A stretch of 64,000 nucleotides of DNA from CAVXUB01 sp963764805 (GCA_963764805.1 CAVXUB010000003.1:1-64000), one strand, 5' to 3'. Positions 17,154 to 26,473 are shown, counted from the stretch's first letter. Translations and numbers: made by a program. Notes: generated by a model from the letters alone, not told the origin.

Positions 17154-18185
17154 ATGTCCGACAACAAGCTTGCTTTCATCGGCCGCGACATGGCCGTCGA
17201 TCTCGGAACGGCCAACACCCTCGTCTACGTGCGAGGCCGCGGCATCGTCCTCAACGAGCCATCGGTGGTGGCGATCAACGTCAAGGACGGCCATCCTTTG
17301 GCTGTCGGCGCCGAGGCGAAGAGGATGATCGGCCGTACGCCGAGCAACATCCAGGCCATCCGGCCGCTGAAAGACGGAGTCATCGCCGACTTCGAGATCT
17401 GCGAGATGATGCTCCGCTACTTCATCCGCAGGGTCCATCCACGTCGATTCTCCAAGCCCCGCATGGTGATCTGCGTTCCATCCGGGATCACAGGCGTGGA
17501 GAAGCGTGCGGTGCAGGAGGCGGCCGAGTTCGCCGGCGCCCGCAAGGCGTACATCATCGAGGAGCCGATGGCTGCCGCCATTGGCGCCGGCCTGCCGATA
17601 CACGAGCCGACCGGCAACATGGTGGTCGACATCGGCGGCGGCACCACCGAGGTGGCGGTCATCTCGCTCGGGGGGATCGTCACCAGCCAGTCGATCCGCA
17701 TCGGCGGCGACGAGCTCGACGAGGCGATCATCTCGTTCGTGAAGAAGGAGTACAGCCTCGCTCTCGGCGAACGCACGGCCGAGGAGATCAAGATCGCCCT
17801 CGGCTCGGCCTGCGAGCTTGAGGAGGAGCTGCACGCGGAGATACGCGGCCGTGATCTTGTCACCGGGCTGCCGAAGACCGTCGTGACTACGACGACCGAG
17901 GTGCGCAAGGCGATCGAGGAACCGGTGGCGGCGATAGTCGACGCCGTGAAGGTGACGCTCGACAAGACGCCGCCCGAGCTCTCGGCGGACATCATGGAGC
18001 AGGGCATCGTGCTCACCGGAGGTGGTGCCCTGCTGCACGGTCTCGAGGTACGCCTGCAGGCCGAGACGCACATGCCGATCGTCATCGCCAACGATCCGCT
18101 CAACTGCGTGGCTCTCGGCAGCGGCATGTGCTTGGAGGAGTTCGAAGCGCTGCAGCAGGTCCTGCTCGGCCCCTCGTCGCGCTGA
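17154..18185 (+). CDS. mreB: Rod shape-determining protein MreB
   Basis: An actin-fold filament protein that positions the cell-wall elongation machinery at the inner membrane face. DMAVDLGTANTLVYVRGRGIVLNEPSVVAI is the phosphate-1 motif and NMVVDIGGGTTEVAVISLGG the phosphate-2 motif; GIVLTGGGALLHGLE is the adenosine motif. The start is ATG 17154 (MSDNKLAFIGRD), since the extra codons from 17097 have no family match. At 343 residues it is typical. mreC starts 13 bp later and mreD and mrdA follow, so the operon makes a full elongasome scaffold apart from RodA. Confidence 0.96.
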   Translation: MSDNKLAFIGRDMAVDLGTANTLVYVRGRGIVLNEPSVVAINVKDGHPLAVGAEAKRMIGRTPSNIQAIRPLKDGVIADFEICEMMLRYFIRRVHPRRFSKPRMVICVPSGITGVEKRAVQEAAEFAGARKAYIIEEPMAAAIGAGLPIHEPTGNMVVDIGGGTTEVAVISLGGIVTSQSIRIGGDELDEAIISFVKKEYSLALGERTAEEIKIALGSACELEEELHAEIRGRDLVTGLPKTVVTTTTEVRKAIEEPVAAIVDAVKVTLDKTPPELSADIMEQGIVLTGGGALLHGLEVRLQAETHMPIVIANDPLNCVALGSGMCLEEFEALQQVLLGPSSR

Positions 18186-18198
18186 CCCGGGGCGCGCC

Positions 18199-19026
18199 AT
18201 GGCCACACGGCGCACCAGCCAGCGCATCACCCTGGTGATCGCCCTGCTGGCGTCGGTCACCCTGCTCACGCTGAACTACCGCGGCGAGGGAAAGAACGTC
18301 ATCACCAGCGTTCGCAACGGCGCCCGGCAGGTCGTCGCACCGGTCCAGCGCGGCATCTCAGCGGTCTTGCACCCGATCGGTGACATCTTCTCCGGGGCGG
18401 TCCACTACGGCAGCCTTCAGTCGCAGAACGAGGCGCTACAGCGTGAGATCGACAAGCTTCAGGCCCAGGTCGCCGAGAACGGTCTTGCCTCCGACCAGCT
18501 GCAGCAGATCCTCTCGCAGGAGAACCTCCCCTTCGCCGGCAACATCCCGGCGGTGCTGGCGCAGGTGATCGACGACCCCACCTCGAACTTCGATCTCACC
18601 ATCGAGATCAACCGTGGCACGAGCGAGGGGGTGGGAGTCGGCATGCCGGTCGTCACGGGGGCCGGCCTCGTCGGCGAGGTGACGTCGGCAGGAAGCGGCA
18701 CGGCGGTGGTGCAACTGGTGACGGATGCGAGGTCGAGCGTGGGGGCGCGTTTCGGGAAGAACGAGATCGCCGTGGTGGCCGGGCAGGGCCCCACGCAGCC
18801 ACTGGTACTCCAGTTCGTAGAGGCGGGGGAGAGGGCGACCAAAGGCGAGGAGGTCTTCACCAGCGGGTTGCTCGGGGCCACCTATCCGGCGGACATCCCG
18901 ATCGGGACCGTGTCGACGGTTCAGCTCTCGCCGGGCGCCTACACGAAGGAGGCGACCGTCGTCCCCGCCGTCGACTTCGGCAACCTCCAGTACGTGAGCG
19001 TCCTGCAATGGCTGCCCCCGGCCTGA
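18199..19026 (+). CDS. mreC: Rod shape-determining protein MreC
   Basis: MreC is an inner-membrane protein whose extracytoplasmic domain links MreB filaments to PBP2. It has a short cytosolic N-terminus, one transmembrane helix (ITLVIALLASVTLLTLNY), then a coiled-coil stretch (LQSQNEALQREIDKLQAQVAENG) and a two-barrel domain with GVGVGMPVVTGAGLVGEV and PIGTVSTV. ATG 18199 begins MATRRTSQRIT, 13 bp after mreB. At 275 residues it is within the family range. Confidence 0.93.
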   Translation: MATRRTSQRITLVIALLASVTLLTLNYRGEGKNVITSVRNGARQVVAPVQRGISAVLHPIGDIFSGAVHYGSLQSQNEALQREIDKLQAQVAENGLASDQLQQILSQENLPFAGNIPAVLAQVIDDPTSNFDLTIEINRGTSEGVGVGMPVVTGAGLVGEVTSAGSGTAVVQLVTDARSSVGARFGKNEIAVVAGQGPTQPLVLQFVEAGERATKGEEVFTSGLLGATYPADIPIGTVSTVQLSPGAYTKEATVVPAVDFGNLQYVSVLQWLPPA

Positions 19027-19045
19027 TGTCCAGACGGCCGGCGCG

Positions 19046-19585
19046 GTGACTCTCAAGGCCTGGGCGAGGTTGGCGCTCGTCGCGATCGTCGCGGTCCTGT
19101 TCCAGCTGAGCGTTCTCGACACCATCGCCGTCCACGGCGCCCACCCGGACGTGATGATCCTCCTCGCGATAGGCGCCGGCATGGCGGCCGGCTCGCAACG
19201 AGGGGCGGTCGTGGGATTCGCCATCGGTCTCCTGGCCGACCTGTTCGTCGACACGCCGTTCGGGCTGTCGGCCTTCGCTTTCGTGCTGGTCGCCTTCGCG
19301 GTCGGGCTCGCCCCGACGACGCTTTCCGAACGCGCCGGGCCGCTCAGCCAGATAGGGATGGCGGCTGTGGCGACCGCCGGCGGGACGCTCCTGTATGCCG
19401 GCGCCGGCTACGTCTTCGGGCAGCCCGGCATCTTGCGCGACAACATCGTTGCCATAATCTCGGTCGTGACGGCTGCCAACGCTCTGCTCGCCCTTCCGAC
19501 GCTGGCGTCGATGCGCTGGGCGCTGGCTCCGATCAAGCCGTCCCGGCCCGGTGCCGAGGGCCAGGGCTCCTGGACCGCCCGATGA
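19046..19585 (+). CDS. mreD: Rod shape-determining protein MreD
   Basis: A small multi-spanning membrane protein of the elongasome. Roughly five hydrophobic segments are visible (LALVAIVAVLFQLSVL, VMILLAIGAGMAAG, VVGFAIGLLADLFV with the conserved LLADLF, AFAFVLVAFAVGL, MAAVATAGGTLLYAGAGYVF). GTG 19046 is 19 bp after mreC. The stop overlaps the mrdA start (ATG 19582), indicating coupled translation. Members diverge strongly, so synteny carries much of this call. Confidence 0.9.
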   Translation: MTLKAWARLALVAIVAVLFQLSVLDTIAVHGAHPDVMILLAIGAGMAAGSQRGAVVGFAIGLLADLFVDTPFGLSAFAFVLVAFAVGLAPTTLSERAGPLSQIGMAAVATAGGTLLYAGAGYVFGQPGILRDNIVAIISVVTAANALLALPTLASMRWALAPIKPSRPGAEGQGSWTAR

Positions 19586-21663
19586 CCGGCCCGGGAGACG
19601 GCGAGGGCACCCGGGACGGCGGTCGCGATGGCCGCCGAGATGGCCGTCGCGAGGGCAGCCCGAAAGGAGGCAAAGACCCGACCGTCCGCATATCCTCCGG
19701 CCTCGCCTACGACCCGCGCAAGCGACCTGCTCCTTGGGCCGGCGTGCTGCAACCCCTCGAGGAGGAGGTGGAGACCGAGAGGAAAGCACCCCGGCTCGGG
19801 CTTCGCCTGACCCTGACGGCACTGATAGTCCTCGGGCTGTTCACGGTGATGGTCGGGCGGCTGTGGACGCTGCAGGTGCTGCAGGCACCCCAGTTCAAGA
19901 AGGCGGAGATCAACACCGCCACTCGCACTGTCGAAGTGGCGCCGATCCGTGGGCTGATCTTCGCCCGCGGCGGCCAGATGCTCGTCGGCAACCAGGTCAT
20001 CCCCGTGGTGACGCTGTCGCAGCTGGCTGCTCAGACGGATCCGCAGGTCATCCCGAGGCTCGCGCTGGTGCTCGGGATGAAGGTGCCCGAGGTGCAGGCC
20101 CAGATCACCAACGACCAGTACAGCGTGTACACGCCGATACCGATCGCCGCCAACGTGCCGATGGGCACGATCGTCTACATCTCGGAGCACAAGTCGCTCT
20201 TCCCGGGTGTCGGCGTGGCGTTCACGGCCGAGCGGACGTACCCCGCTGGCTCGCTCGATGCCCAGACGCTCGGTTACGTCGGAGACATCAACGCCTCCGA
20301 GTACGCCGCCCTGAAGAAGGAGGGATACCTTCCGACCGACCAGATCGGTCAAGACGGGGTGGAGGCCGCCTTCCAGCAGTACTTGCGCGGGCGCCCGGGC
20401 AGCCAGACGCTGCTCGTCGACCCGCAGGGTGACGTTCTGAAGACGCTCAGCAGCGTGTCCCCCAAGCCCGGCGACGCCGTCGTGCTGAACATCGACTACG
20501 GCCTGCAGCAGCAGCTGGACAAGGACCTGGCGACTCAGATCCTGGCCCTGCGGCACGGCACCAGCACCCAACCGGCAGTCCCGGCCCCCTCCGGTGCCGC
20601 CGTGGTCCTCGATCCTCGAAACGGCGACGTGCTCGCCATGTCCTCCTTCCCCACCTACGACCCGAGCGTCTGGGTCGGGGGGATCTCCGAGTCGGAGTAC
20701 AAGAAGCTGACGAGCAAGGCGGCTGGCGAGCCACTGCTCAACCGACCCATCGACGGCCTCTGGACGCCGGGATCCACGTTCAAGCTGATCTCCGCCACGG
20801 CAGCGCTGGACACGGGCCTCATCTCGCCATACACCAGGTACGACGACACCGGGGTCTACACGCTCTGCCCATCGGGTCCGGGCTGCACCTTCACCGACAA
20901 CCCCGGTGACATCCCCCTCGGGCCGATCGACGTCTCCACCGCGCTCACCGTCTCCAGCGACGTGTTCTTCTACAACGTCGGCGTCAACCTCTACAACGAG
21001 AACACACGCTCGGCCCGCGACGCGATCGCCCGCATGGCCAACGACTACGGCTACGGCGAGCCGACGGGCATCAACCTGCCGGGCGAGTCGGCGGGCCTCG
21101 TCGACAACCCGAGCCTCTACCAGGACTACGCCCCGGGCGACGCGTTGGAGGCCGCCTTCGGGCAGGGCATGACCGAGGTGACGCCCCTCCAGCTGGCGAA
21201 CGCGTATGCCACCTTCGCCAACGGAGGAACCCGCTACGTGCCGCAGATCGCAGCCGAGGTGGTGGGGCCGAACGGCCATGTCGTGAAGAGTTTTGGACCG
21301 GTCGTGGCAGGTCACGTTCCGTTGCCGCCCTCCACCTACAACGCCATCCTGACCGGACTCGAGGGGGTGGTCCGGAGCGGCACCACCCCCGTCGGCACGG
21401 CCTACAGCACCTTCCAGGGCTTCCCGCTCTCGAGGTTCCCGATCGCCGGCAAGACCGGTACGGCGACGGTCGGCAACCTGCAGCCGACGGGTTTGTTCGT
21501 CGGCTTCGGCCCGGTGGGTGCGCCGAGGTACGTCGTCGCCGTCATCATCGACCAGGCCGGCTACGGGGCCTCCACCGCCGCACCCGTGGCGCGCCAGATC
21601 TTCGACTACCTGCTCAAGCACCCCGTCCGCGGCCCGGTGGTGCCGAAGAACCCCGTCGGCTGA
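19582..21663 (+). CDS. mrdA: Penicillin-binding protein 2 (transpeptidase of elongation)
   Basis: A class B PBP that crosslinks peptidoglycan outside the membrane. A 70-residue Arg/Gly-rich cytosolic lead precedes one transmembrane helix (LRLTLTALIVLGLFTVMVG). The transpeptidase motifs are in order: STFK near residue 398 (nucleophile Ser), SSD near 457, and KTGT near 623. The pedestal includes RTYPAGSLDAQTLGYVG. At 693 residues it is of usual size. It ends the mreBCD operon. RodA, the partner polymerase usually encoded next to it, is not present here. Confidence 0.95.
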   Translation: MTGPGDGEGTRDGGRDGRRDGRREGSPKGGKDPTVRISSGLAYDPRKRPAPWAGVLQPLEEEVETERKAPRLGLRLTLTALIVLGLFTVMVGRLWTLQVLQAPQFKKAEINTATRTVEVAPIRGLIFARGGQMLVGNQVIPVVTLSQLAAQTDPQVIPRLALVLGMKVPEVQAQITNDQYSVYTPIPIAANVPMGTIVYISEHKSLFPGVGVAFTAERTYPAGSLDAQTLGYVGDINASEYAALKKEGYLPTDQIGQDGVEAAFQQYLRGRPGSQTLLVDPQGDVLKTLSSVSPKPGDAVVLNIDYGLQQQLDKDLATQILALRHGTSTQPAVPAPSGAAVVLDPRNGDVLAMSSFPTYDPSVWVGGISESEYKKLTSKAAGEPLLNRPIDGLWTPGSTFKLISATAALDTGLISPYTRYDDTGVYTLCPSGPGCTFTDNPGDIPLGPIDVSTALTVSSDVFFYNVGVNLYNENTRSARDAIARMANDYGYGEPTGINLPGESAGLVDNPSLYQDYAPGDALEAAFGQGMTEVTPLQLANAYATFANGGTRYVPQIAAEVVGPNGHVVKSFGPVVAGHVPLPPSTYNAILTGLEGVVRSGTTPVGTAYSTFQGFPLSRFPIAGKTGTATVGNLQPTGLFVGFGPVGAPRYVVAVIIDQAGYGASTAAPVARQIFDYLLKHPVRGPVVPKNPVG

Positions 21664-22000
21664 CGTCAACGGTCCGCCTCGGTCCCTGAGCTGGCGAGCG
21701 CGCCGACTAGAATGTCCTGCAAGATGCGCGATCCGAAGTCGAGTCTCGGGCCACAGCGGCTCCGGTTCCCTATCTTCGCGTTCGCCGTCTGTCGTGTGGC
21801 CCTGCTGGTCGCCAAGCACCGCAAGTCGCCGACGCCGGCGCTTTCGGTCATTGATACCGCCGGCAGCGTGCCGCCCCATCCTCATTCGCAAGACCTCAGT
21901 GCGAACCGGACGCCTGTGCGCCATGAAGCGGCGCGCGGCGACAGGCGAGCGCATTGTGCTGCACGCCCAGCCGGCGTGCTCCCGAGAAGGGAACCTTTTG
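21664..22000. other. 337-bp gene-free leader upstream of RNase E/G
   Basis: This gap between mrdA and the RNase gene holds no open frame that looks coding. A TAGAAT hexamer at 21708-21713 is a possible -10 element, but no convincing -35 sits 16-18 bp ahead. The run AGAAGGGAA just before ATG 22001 is a good ribosome binding site. A long leader would suit the self-regulation known for RNase E, though nothing here proves it. Confidence 0.4.
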
Positions 22001-23845
22001 ATGTCCGACATGACGAGCGGCCGGGGAGACCTCGGCCCCCAGTCGTCCGGCGCCGCAGCAGGGCGCCCGGTGTATCCGGCGCGGCCCAAGATCGGCGACT
22101 CGAGACCTGCGCCGGTGCCCCGACCTCCGGCTGGCACGAGCGTCGGATCGCCTAGCTCCCCCGCACCTGCCGACGGCTCCGCCACCGAGAACGAGGGCGC
22201 CGCCTCCGGCGACGGAAGCAAGGGCGGCAGCGGATCCGGCGGCCGTCGCCGTCGCCGCGGCGGTCGTGGCCGAGGAGGGCGCGGTTCGGGCGGCGGTGGT
22301 TCCAGTGGTGGTGGCGCTGGTGGCGCTGGTGGCGGTGGTGGCTCCGGTGGTGGGGTCGACCGTTCGCCGGCCTCTGAGGTTTCGCGTGATGCTTCGAAGC
22401 CGGCTGCTCAGGCCCCGGCTGTGCGGGCGCCGGTTGCGGAGGCTCCGGCTCCCTCTCGGTCCGCCGCATCAACATCCGCCGTGCAGGCAGCCGACGCCAC
22501 ACCGGTAGGCACGCCGGCGTCCCGCGATGGATCACGAGACGGCTCGGGGACGAGAGGCCGGCAACGGAGGGGCCGACCCACCGGTCGGTACCTGATGTGC
22601 GTGCATGTCGAACCGCATGCCACCCAGATCGCAGTCCTCGAGGGCCGTTCCCTGGTAGAGCACGCGGTGGCACGGCCGGGCGACGGCGTGAACCAGATCG
22701 ACGGCAACATCTACCGCGGGCGCGTGAAGAACGTGCTGCCGGGGATGGAGGCGGCGTTCGTCGATATCGGCACGCCGAAGAACGCGGTTCTCTACTGGGG
22801 CGACGTGCAGTGGGACCGCGACGACCTGGACCGCGAGCAGGGCGCGACCCGGATCGAGCACCTATTGCGCCCCGGCCAGACGATCATCTGCCAGGTCGTC
22901 AAGAACCCGATCGGGCTGAAGGGTGCGAGGTTGACGCAGGAGGTGTCGCTGCCAGGGCGCTTCCTCGTGCTTGTACCAGGCTCCACCGCCTACGGCATCT
23001 CGAAACGTCTCGATGACAACGAGCGCAAGCGCCTGCGCCGCATCCTCGACGAGATCCGGCCGGAAGGACACGGCCTGATCGTGCGCACCGCCGCCCAAGG
23101 GGCGACTGCCGAAGACCTTGCGCACGACCTCGAGCAGCTCCTCGGGCGTTGGCGCGAGATCGACGAGAAGGCGAAACGCCTCCCTGCACCTGCACTGCTC
23201 TACTCCGAGCCGCACATGGCGGTGCGGGTGATCCGTGAAGAGCTGAACGACCAGTACCGCGGGCTCGTCATCGACGACCTCGAGCTGTTCGAGCTGGTGC
23301 GCGGCTACGTCCGCGACATCGACCCGGCGCTGGCCGATCGGGTGGAGTACTTCGACCCCTCGGTTGAGCCGTTGCCCCTGTTCGAGCGCCACCACATCCA
23401 CGAACAGCTGCACAAGGCCCTCGATAGGAAGGTCTGGCTTCCGTCGGGAGGTTCGCTGATCATCGAGCGAACCGAAGCGCTGACGGTCATCGACGTGAAC
23501 ACCGGCAAGAACGTGGGCTCGTCGAGCCTCGAGGAGACCGTGTTCAAGAACAACCTCGAGGCAGCCGAGGAGATCGCCAGGCAGCTCCGCCTCCGCGACA
23601 TCGGAGGGATCATCGTCATCGACTTCATCGACATGGAAGTCAAGGCCAACCGCCAAGGGGTGATCGCCGCCTTCCGGGCAGCCCTCGCCCGGGACAAGAC
23701 ACCCACCCAGGTGTTCGACATCTCCGAGCTCGGTCTCGTGGAGATGACGCGCAAGCGGGTGGGGGAGGGCCTGGTCGAGGCGCTCTCGCACACGTGCCCG
23801 ATGTGCAGCGGGCGCGGGATCGTGTTCGAGGAGGGTGTCGGCTGA
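22001..23845 (+). CDS. rne: Ribonuclease E/G family endoribonuclease
   Basis: A single-strand-specific RNase for rRNA/tRNA processing and mRNA decay. The first about 200 residues are disordered and rich in Arg, Gly, Ser and Ala (GRRRRRGGRGRGGRG), an RNA-binding type tail placed at the N-terminus. The catalytic part then opens with an S1-like domain (GNIYRGRVKNVLPGMEAAFVDIG), has 5'-sensor segments, and ends with the DNase-I-like core: ALTVIDVNTGKNVG and IIVIDFIDM (metal-binding Asps) and the CPMCSGRG zinc-link. The absence of a long C-terminal scaffold is typical of actinobacteria. ATG 22001 has a good ribosome binding site. It precedes rplU by 64 bp, a common arrangement. Confidence 0.95.
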   Translation: MSDMTSGRGDLGPQSSGAAAGRPVYPARPKIGDSRPAPVPRPPAGTSVGSPSSPAPADGSATENEGAASGDGSKGGSGSGGRRRRRGGRGRGGRGSGGGGSSGGGAGGAGGGGGSGGGVDRSPASEVSRDASKPAAQAPAVRAPVAEAPAPSRSAASTSAVQAADATPVGTPASRDGSRDGSGTRGRQRRGRPTGRYLMCVHVEPHATQIAVLEGRSLVEHAVARPGDGVNQIDGNIYRGRVKNVLPGMEAAFVDIGTPKNAVLYWGDVQWDRDDLDREQGATRIEHLLRPGQTIICQVVKNPIGLKGARLTQEVSLPGRFLVLVPGSTAYGISKRLDDNERKRLRRILDEIRPEGHGLIVRTAAQGATAEDLAHDLEQLLGRWREIDEKAKRLPAPALLYSEPHMAVRVIREELNDQYRGLVIDDLELFELVRGYVRDIDPALADRVEYFDPSVEPLPLFERHHIHEQLHKALDRKVWLPSGGSLIIERTEALTVIDVNTGKNVGSSSLEETVFKNNLEAAEEIARQLRLRDIGGIIVIDFIDMEVKANRQGVIAAFRAALARDKTPTQVFDISELGLVEMTRKRVGEGLVEALSHTCPMCSGRGIVFEEGVG

Positions 23846-23909
23846 CGAGCTGAGCCGATCCCGCCAGCTGGATGGAGGGCATCCTCCTGCTTGCTATCCT
23901 TGTCACCCT

Positions 23910-24280
23910 ATGTACGCAGTCATCGCCACGGGCGGCAAGCAAGAGCGGGTCGAGGTCGGCCAGCGGATCGACGTCGAGCTGCTCCATGCCGCCGTGGGTG
24001 ACGAGGTGTCGCTGAGGCCGGTGATGGTGGTCGACGGGGAGGCTGTGATCGCCGCCCCCGATCCCCTCGGCGCCGCCAGCGTCTCCGGTCGTGTGGTCGG
24101 CGAGAAGGCGGGGCCGAAGATCACGGGCTTCACCTACAAGCCGAAGTCGCGTAGCCGGAGGCGTTACGGCCACCGGCAGAAGTACACGACGGTCGAGATC
24201 CTCTCGATCGACTCGGGGATCGCAAGGTCGAGGCGGAGTCCGCCGAGAAGGCGCCTGCCTCGTCCGAGGACGAAGGCTGA
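23910..24280 (+). CDS. rplU: 50S ribosomal protein L21, one-base frame break near the C-terminus
   Basis: L21 of the large ribosomal subunit. MYAVIATGGKQERVEVGQRIDVELL and the basic loop TYKPKSRSRRRYGHRQKYTTVEI are complete. The first frame then reads through the rpmA start in the wrong phase. Shifting by one at the gggg run (24215-24218) gives a normal tail, KVEAESAEKAPASSEDEG, stopping at 24278-24280, and GGAGGA with rpmA 10 bp later. The span of 371 nt is 3n+2, so a base seems to be missing. Such acidic L21 tails are common in actinobacteria. Confidence 0.92.
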
Positions 24281-24289
24281 GGAGGACCG

Positions 24290-24547
24290 ATGTCAAAGAC
24301 CAAGGGCGGCGGCTCGACCCGTAACGGGCGTGACTCGTCCGCGCAGCGCCTCGGCGTCAAAGTGTTCGACGGCACGTCCGTCCCGGCAGGAACGATCATC
24401 GTCCGCCAGCGTGGGACCCGTTTCCATCCCGGCGTGAACGTGGGCAGGGGCGGCGACGACACCCTCTTCGCCAAGGCTTCAGGACTGGTCAAGTTCGGCT
24501 CCCGTAAGGGCCGGCGGCTGGTCGACGTAGTCGCAGCCGAGGACTGA
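24290..24547 (+). CDS. rpmA: 50S ribosomal protein L27
   Basis: L27 sits near the peptidyl transferase centre. The 85-residue sequence has KTKGGGSTRNGRDSSAQRLGVKVFDG and VRQRGTRFHPGVNVGRGGDDTLFA, full family hallmarks. It keeps the short N-terminal extension-free form (MSKTKGG) used by most bacteria. Ribosome binding site GGAGGA is 6 bp upstream. It forms the rplU-rpmA pair. Confidence 0.97.
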   Translation: MSKTKGGGSTRNGRDSSAQRLGVKVFDGTSVPAGTIIVRQRGTRFHPGVNVGRGGDDTLFAKASGLVKFGSRKGRRLVDVVAAED

Positions 24548-24569
24548 CCTCCTGCTCTCACTCCCGCCC

Positions 24570-25145
24570 GTGAAGGGGCGACTCCTCGTCGCCACCCCGG
24601 CGCTGGTCGATCCGCATTTCTTCAGGACGGTCGTGTACCTGCTCGACCACGACGAGGACGGGTCGGTCGGGCTCGTCCTCAACCGACCGACGGATACCTC
24701 GGTCGAGGACGTGGTGCCCCGGTGGGGGATGCTCACGGCCACGCCGCACGTCGTGTTCGGAGGTGGCCCTGTCTCGGTGACGGCTGCCATCTGCGTCGCC
24801 CGCCTGGCCGATGCGGAGCTCGCCGCCGGCGGGGTCGACGACCTCAGTCCGGAGAGCAGTGGCTTCCAGCGGGTGGTCGGGCCGCTCGGGACGGTCGACC
24901 TGAAGGTGGCGCCGGAGGACCTGCCCGTCCGCCTGGCCGAGGTCCGGGTCTTCGTCGGGTACGCGGGTTGGGACGGTGCGCAGCTGCAGGCGGAGATCGA
25001 TGACAACGCCTGGGTGGTCGTCGATGCGCTGGTGGGGGACCTCTTCACCGCCAACCCGCAGGCCCTATGGACGCAGGTGTTGCGGCGCCAGGGCGGCTGG
25101 TTGAAGGTCCTCTCGGGGCACCCGCTCGATCCGGCTGTGAACTAG
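24570..25145 (+). CDS. YqgE/AlgH family (UPF0301) protein
   Basis: A 191-residue DUF179 protein. MKGRLLVATPALVDPHFFRTVVYLLDHDEDGSVGLVLNRP is the signature opening, FGGGPV lies mid-chain, and FVGYAGWDGAQLQAEI is the conserved C-terminal block. The function is not established in general; members have been linked to alginate control in Pseudomonas, which is not transferable here. GTG 24570 was chosen because the signature starts immediately after it. It sits between rpmA and obgE, an uncommon place for this gene. It is probably cytosolic (no signal or membrane helix). Confidence 0.88.
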   Translation: MKGRLLVATPALVDPHFFRTVVYLLDHDEDGSVGLVLNRPTDTSVEDVVPRWGMLTATPHVVFGGGPVSVTAAICVARLADAELAAGGVDDLSPESSGFQRVVGPLGTVDLKVAPEDLPVRLAEVRVFVGYAGWDGAQLQAEIDDNAWVVVDALVGDLFTANPQALWTQVLRRQGGWLKVLSGHPLDPAVN

Positions 25146-25173
25146 GCCGTCGGCGAGGCGAGAAGAGACGACG

Positions 25174-26463
25174 GTGGCGTCGGGATTCGTCGACGAGGCG
25201 CAGCTCAACGCCAGGGGTGGCGACGGCGGCTCGGGGGCCGTGTCGTTCCGGCGGGAGGCGCACGTCTCCAAGGGCGGTCCCGACGGCGGCGACGGCGGCG
25301 ACGGCGGCAACCTCTACCTGGAGGCGTCGCGGTCGGTGGTCTCGCTGCTGGCCTTCCGCGACCACCCCCACCGGCGGGCGGGGGACGGGACGCACGGAGG
25401 TGGCAAGAACAAGCACGGGAGGCGGGGCGCAGATCTGGTCGTGCCCGTGCCGGAGGGCACCGTGGTCTCCACTCTGGATGGTGAGGGAGTGGCCGACCTC
25501 GCATCCGAGGGCGACCGGCTGCTGGCGGGCCAAGGTGGAAGAGGCGGTCGAGGCAATGCAAGCTTCCTCTCCAACAAGCTGCGAGCACCCGCCTTCGCCG
25601 AGCAAGGTGAGTACGGCCAAGAGCGTTGGCTGAGGCTCGAGCTGAAGCTGATGGCCGACGTGGCACTCGTCGGGTTCCCCAACGCAGGCAAGTCGACGTT
25701 GATCTCCCGGATCTCGGCAGCCAAGCCGAAGATCGCCGACTACCCCTTCACGACGTTGGAGCCGCATCTCGGCGTGGTGCGGCTAGGCGGCCGGGAAGCA
25801 ACAGAGATAGTCGTGGCGGACATCCCCGGACTGGTCGAGGGCGCCAGTGAAGGTCGCGGCCTCGGTCACCGCTTCCTCCGGCACGTCGAGCGGGCGCAGG
25901 TGCTGGCGGTACTCGTGGACTGCGCCCCGCACGAGGCGCACGAAGGGCGCCCGCCGGCCCTGCAGGAGAGGACGCTGCTCGATGAGCTGCGTCGCTATCG
26001 GCCCGAGCTGCTGGACCGGCCCCGCCTGGTCGTCGCCTCGCGGGTGGATCTGGTGGCTCCCGAGGAGCGGGGCGAATACGGCGGGTTCCAGCCCGAGCTC
26101 GAGATCTCGGCGATGACGGGGGAGGGCTTGGAGGAGTTGGTCAGGCGGATGGCGTCGCTGGTGGTCGACGAGCGAAGGCGGGCAGCGGAGGGAGTCGCCA
26201 GGCGCCAGACCGAGCCGGTCGTGCACCGGCCGGAGCCGGAAGGGATCTGGATCGAGCGGGCAGAGGGAGGTTTCGTCGTTCGGGGGCGGGCCGCCGAGCG
26301 AGCGGTGGCACTCTCGGACCTGACGAACGCCGATGCCTTGGCGCACGCACAGCAGCGGCTGCGGCGGCTGGGGGTCGACAGTGCCCTCGCCCGAGCGGGT
26401 GCAAGGAGCGGCGACAACGTGCGGGTCGGGGGCATGTCGTTCGTCTACGAAGCCGACGTCTAG
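25174..26463 (+). CDS. obgE: Obg family GTPase (CgtA)
   Basis: A GTPase of 50S assembly and stress control. The N-terminal Obg fold is the glycine-rich FVDEAQLNARGGDGGSGAVSFRREAHVSKGGPDGGDGG. The G domain has G1 GFPNAGKST near residue 167, G3 VADIPGLVEGA, and a G4-like site VASRVD in place of the common NKxD. A C-terminal OCT-like domain follows (IWIERAEGGFVVRG ... DNVRVGGMSFVYEADV). GTG 25174. The protein is complete at 429 residues. It sits between yqgE and proB with short gaps. Confidence 0.95.
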   Translation: MASGFVDEAQLNARGGDGGSGAVSFRREAHVSKGGPDGGDGGDGGNLYLEASRSVVSLLAFRDHPHRRAGDGTHGGGKNKHGRRGADLVVPVPEGTVVSTLDGEGVADLASEGDRLLAGQGGRGGRGNASFLSNKLRAPAFAEQGEYGQERWLRLELKLMADVALVGFPNAGKSTLISRISAAKPKIADYPFTTLEPHLGVVRLGGREATEIVVADIPGLVEGASEGRGLGHRFLRHVERAQVLAVLVDCAPHEAHEGRPPALQERTLLDELRRYRPELLDRPRLVVASRVDLVAPEERGEYGGFQPELEISAMTGEGLEELVRRMASLVVDERRRAAEGVARRQTEPVVHRPEPEGIWIERAEGGFVVRGRAAERAVALSDLTNADALAHAQQRLRRLGVDSALARAGARSGDNVRVGGMSFVYEADV

Positions 26464-26473
26464 AGGCGATCGG

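Noticed and set aside
16293..18269. A 658-codon minus-strand frame opposite folC, ndk and mreB
   Set aside because: Antisense shadow of three clear genes; Arg/His/Asp-rich sequence without any motif.
21700..21720. A firm promoter for the RNase gene based on TAGAAT
   Set aside because: No matching -35 hexamer at suitable spacing; kept only as a note in the gap entry.
19408..22221. A 937-codon open frame on the minus strand across mreD, mrdA and into the RNase gene
   Set aside because: It lies wholly opposite genes with strong family matches, has composition of an antisense shadow, and contains no recognisable domain.
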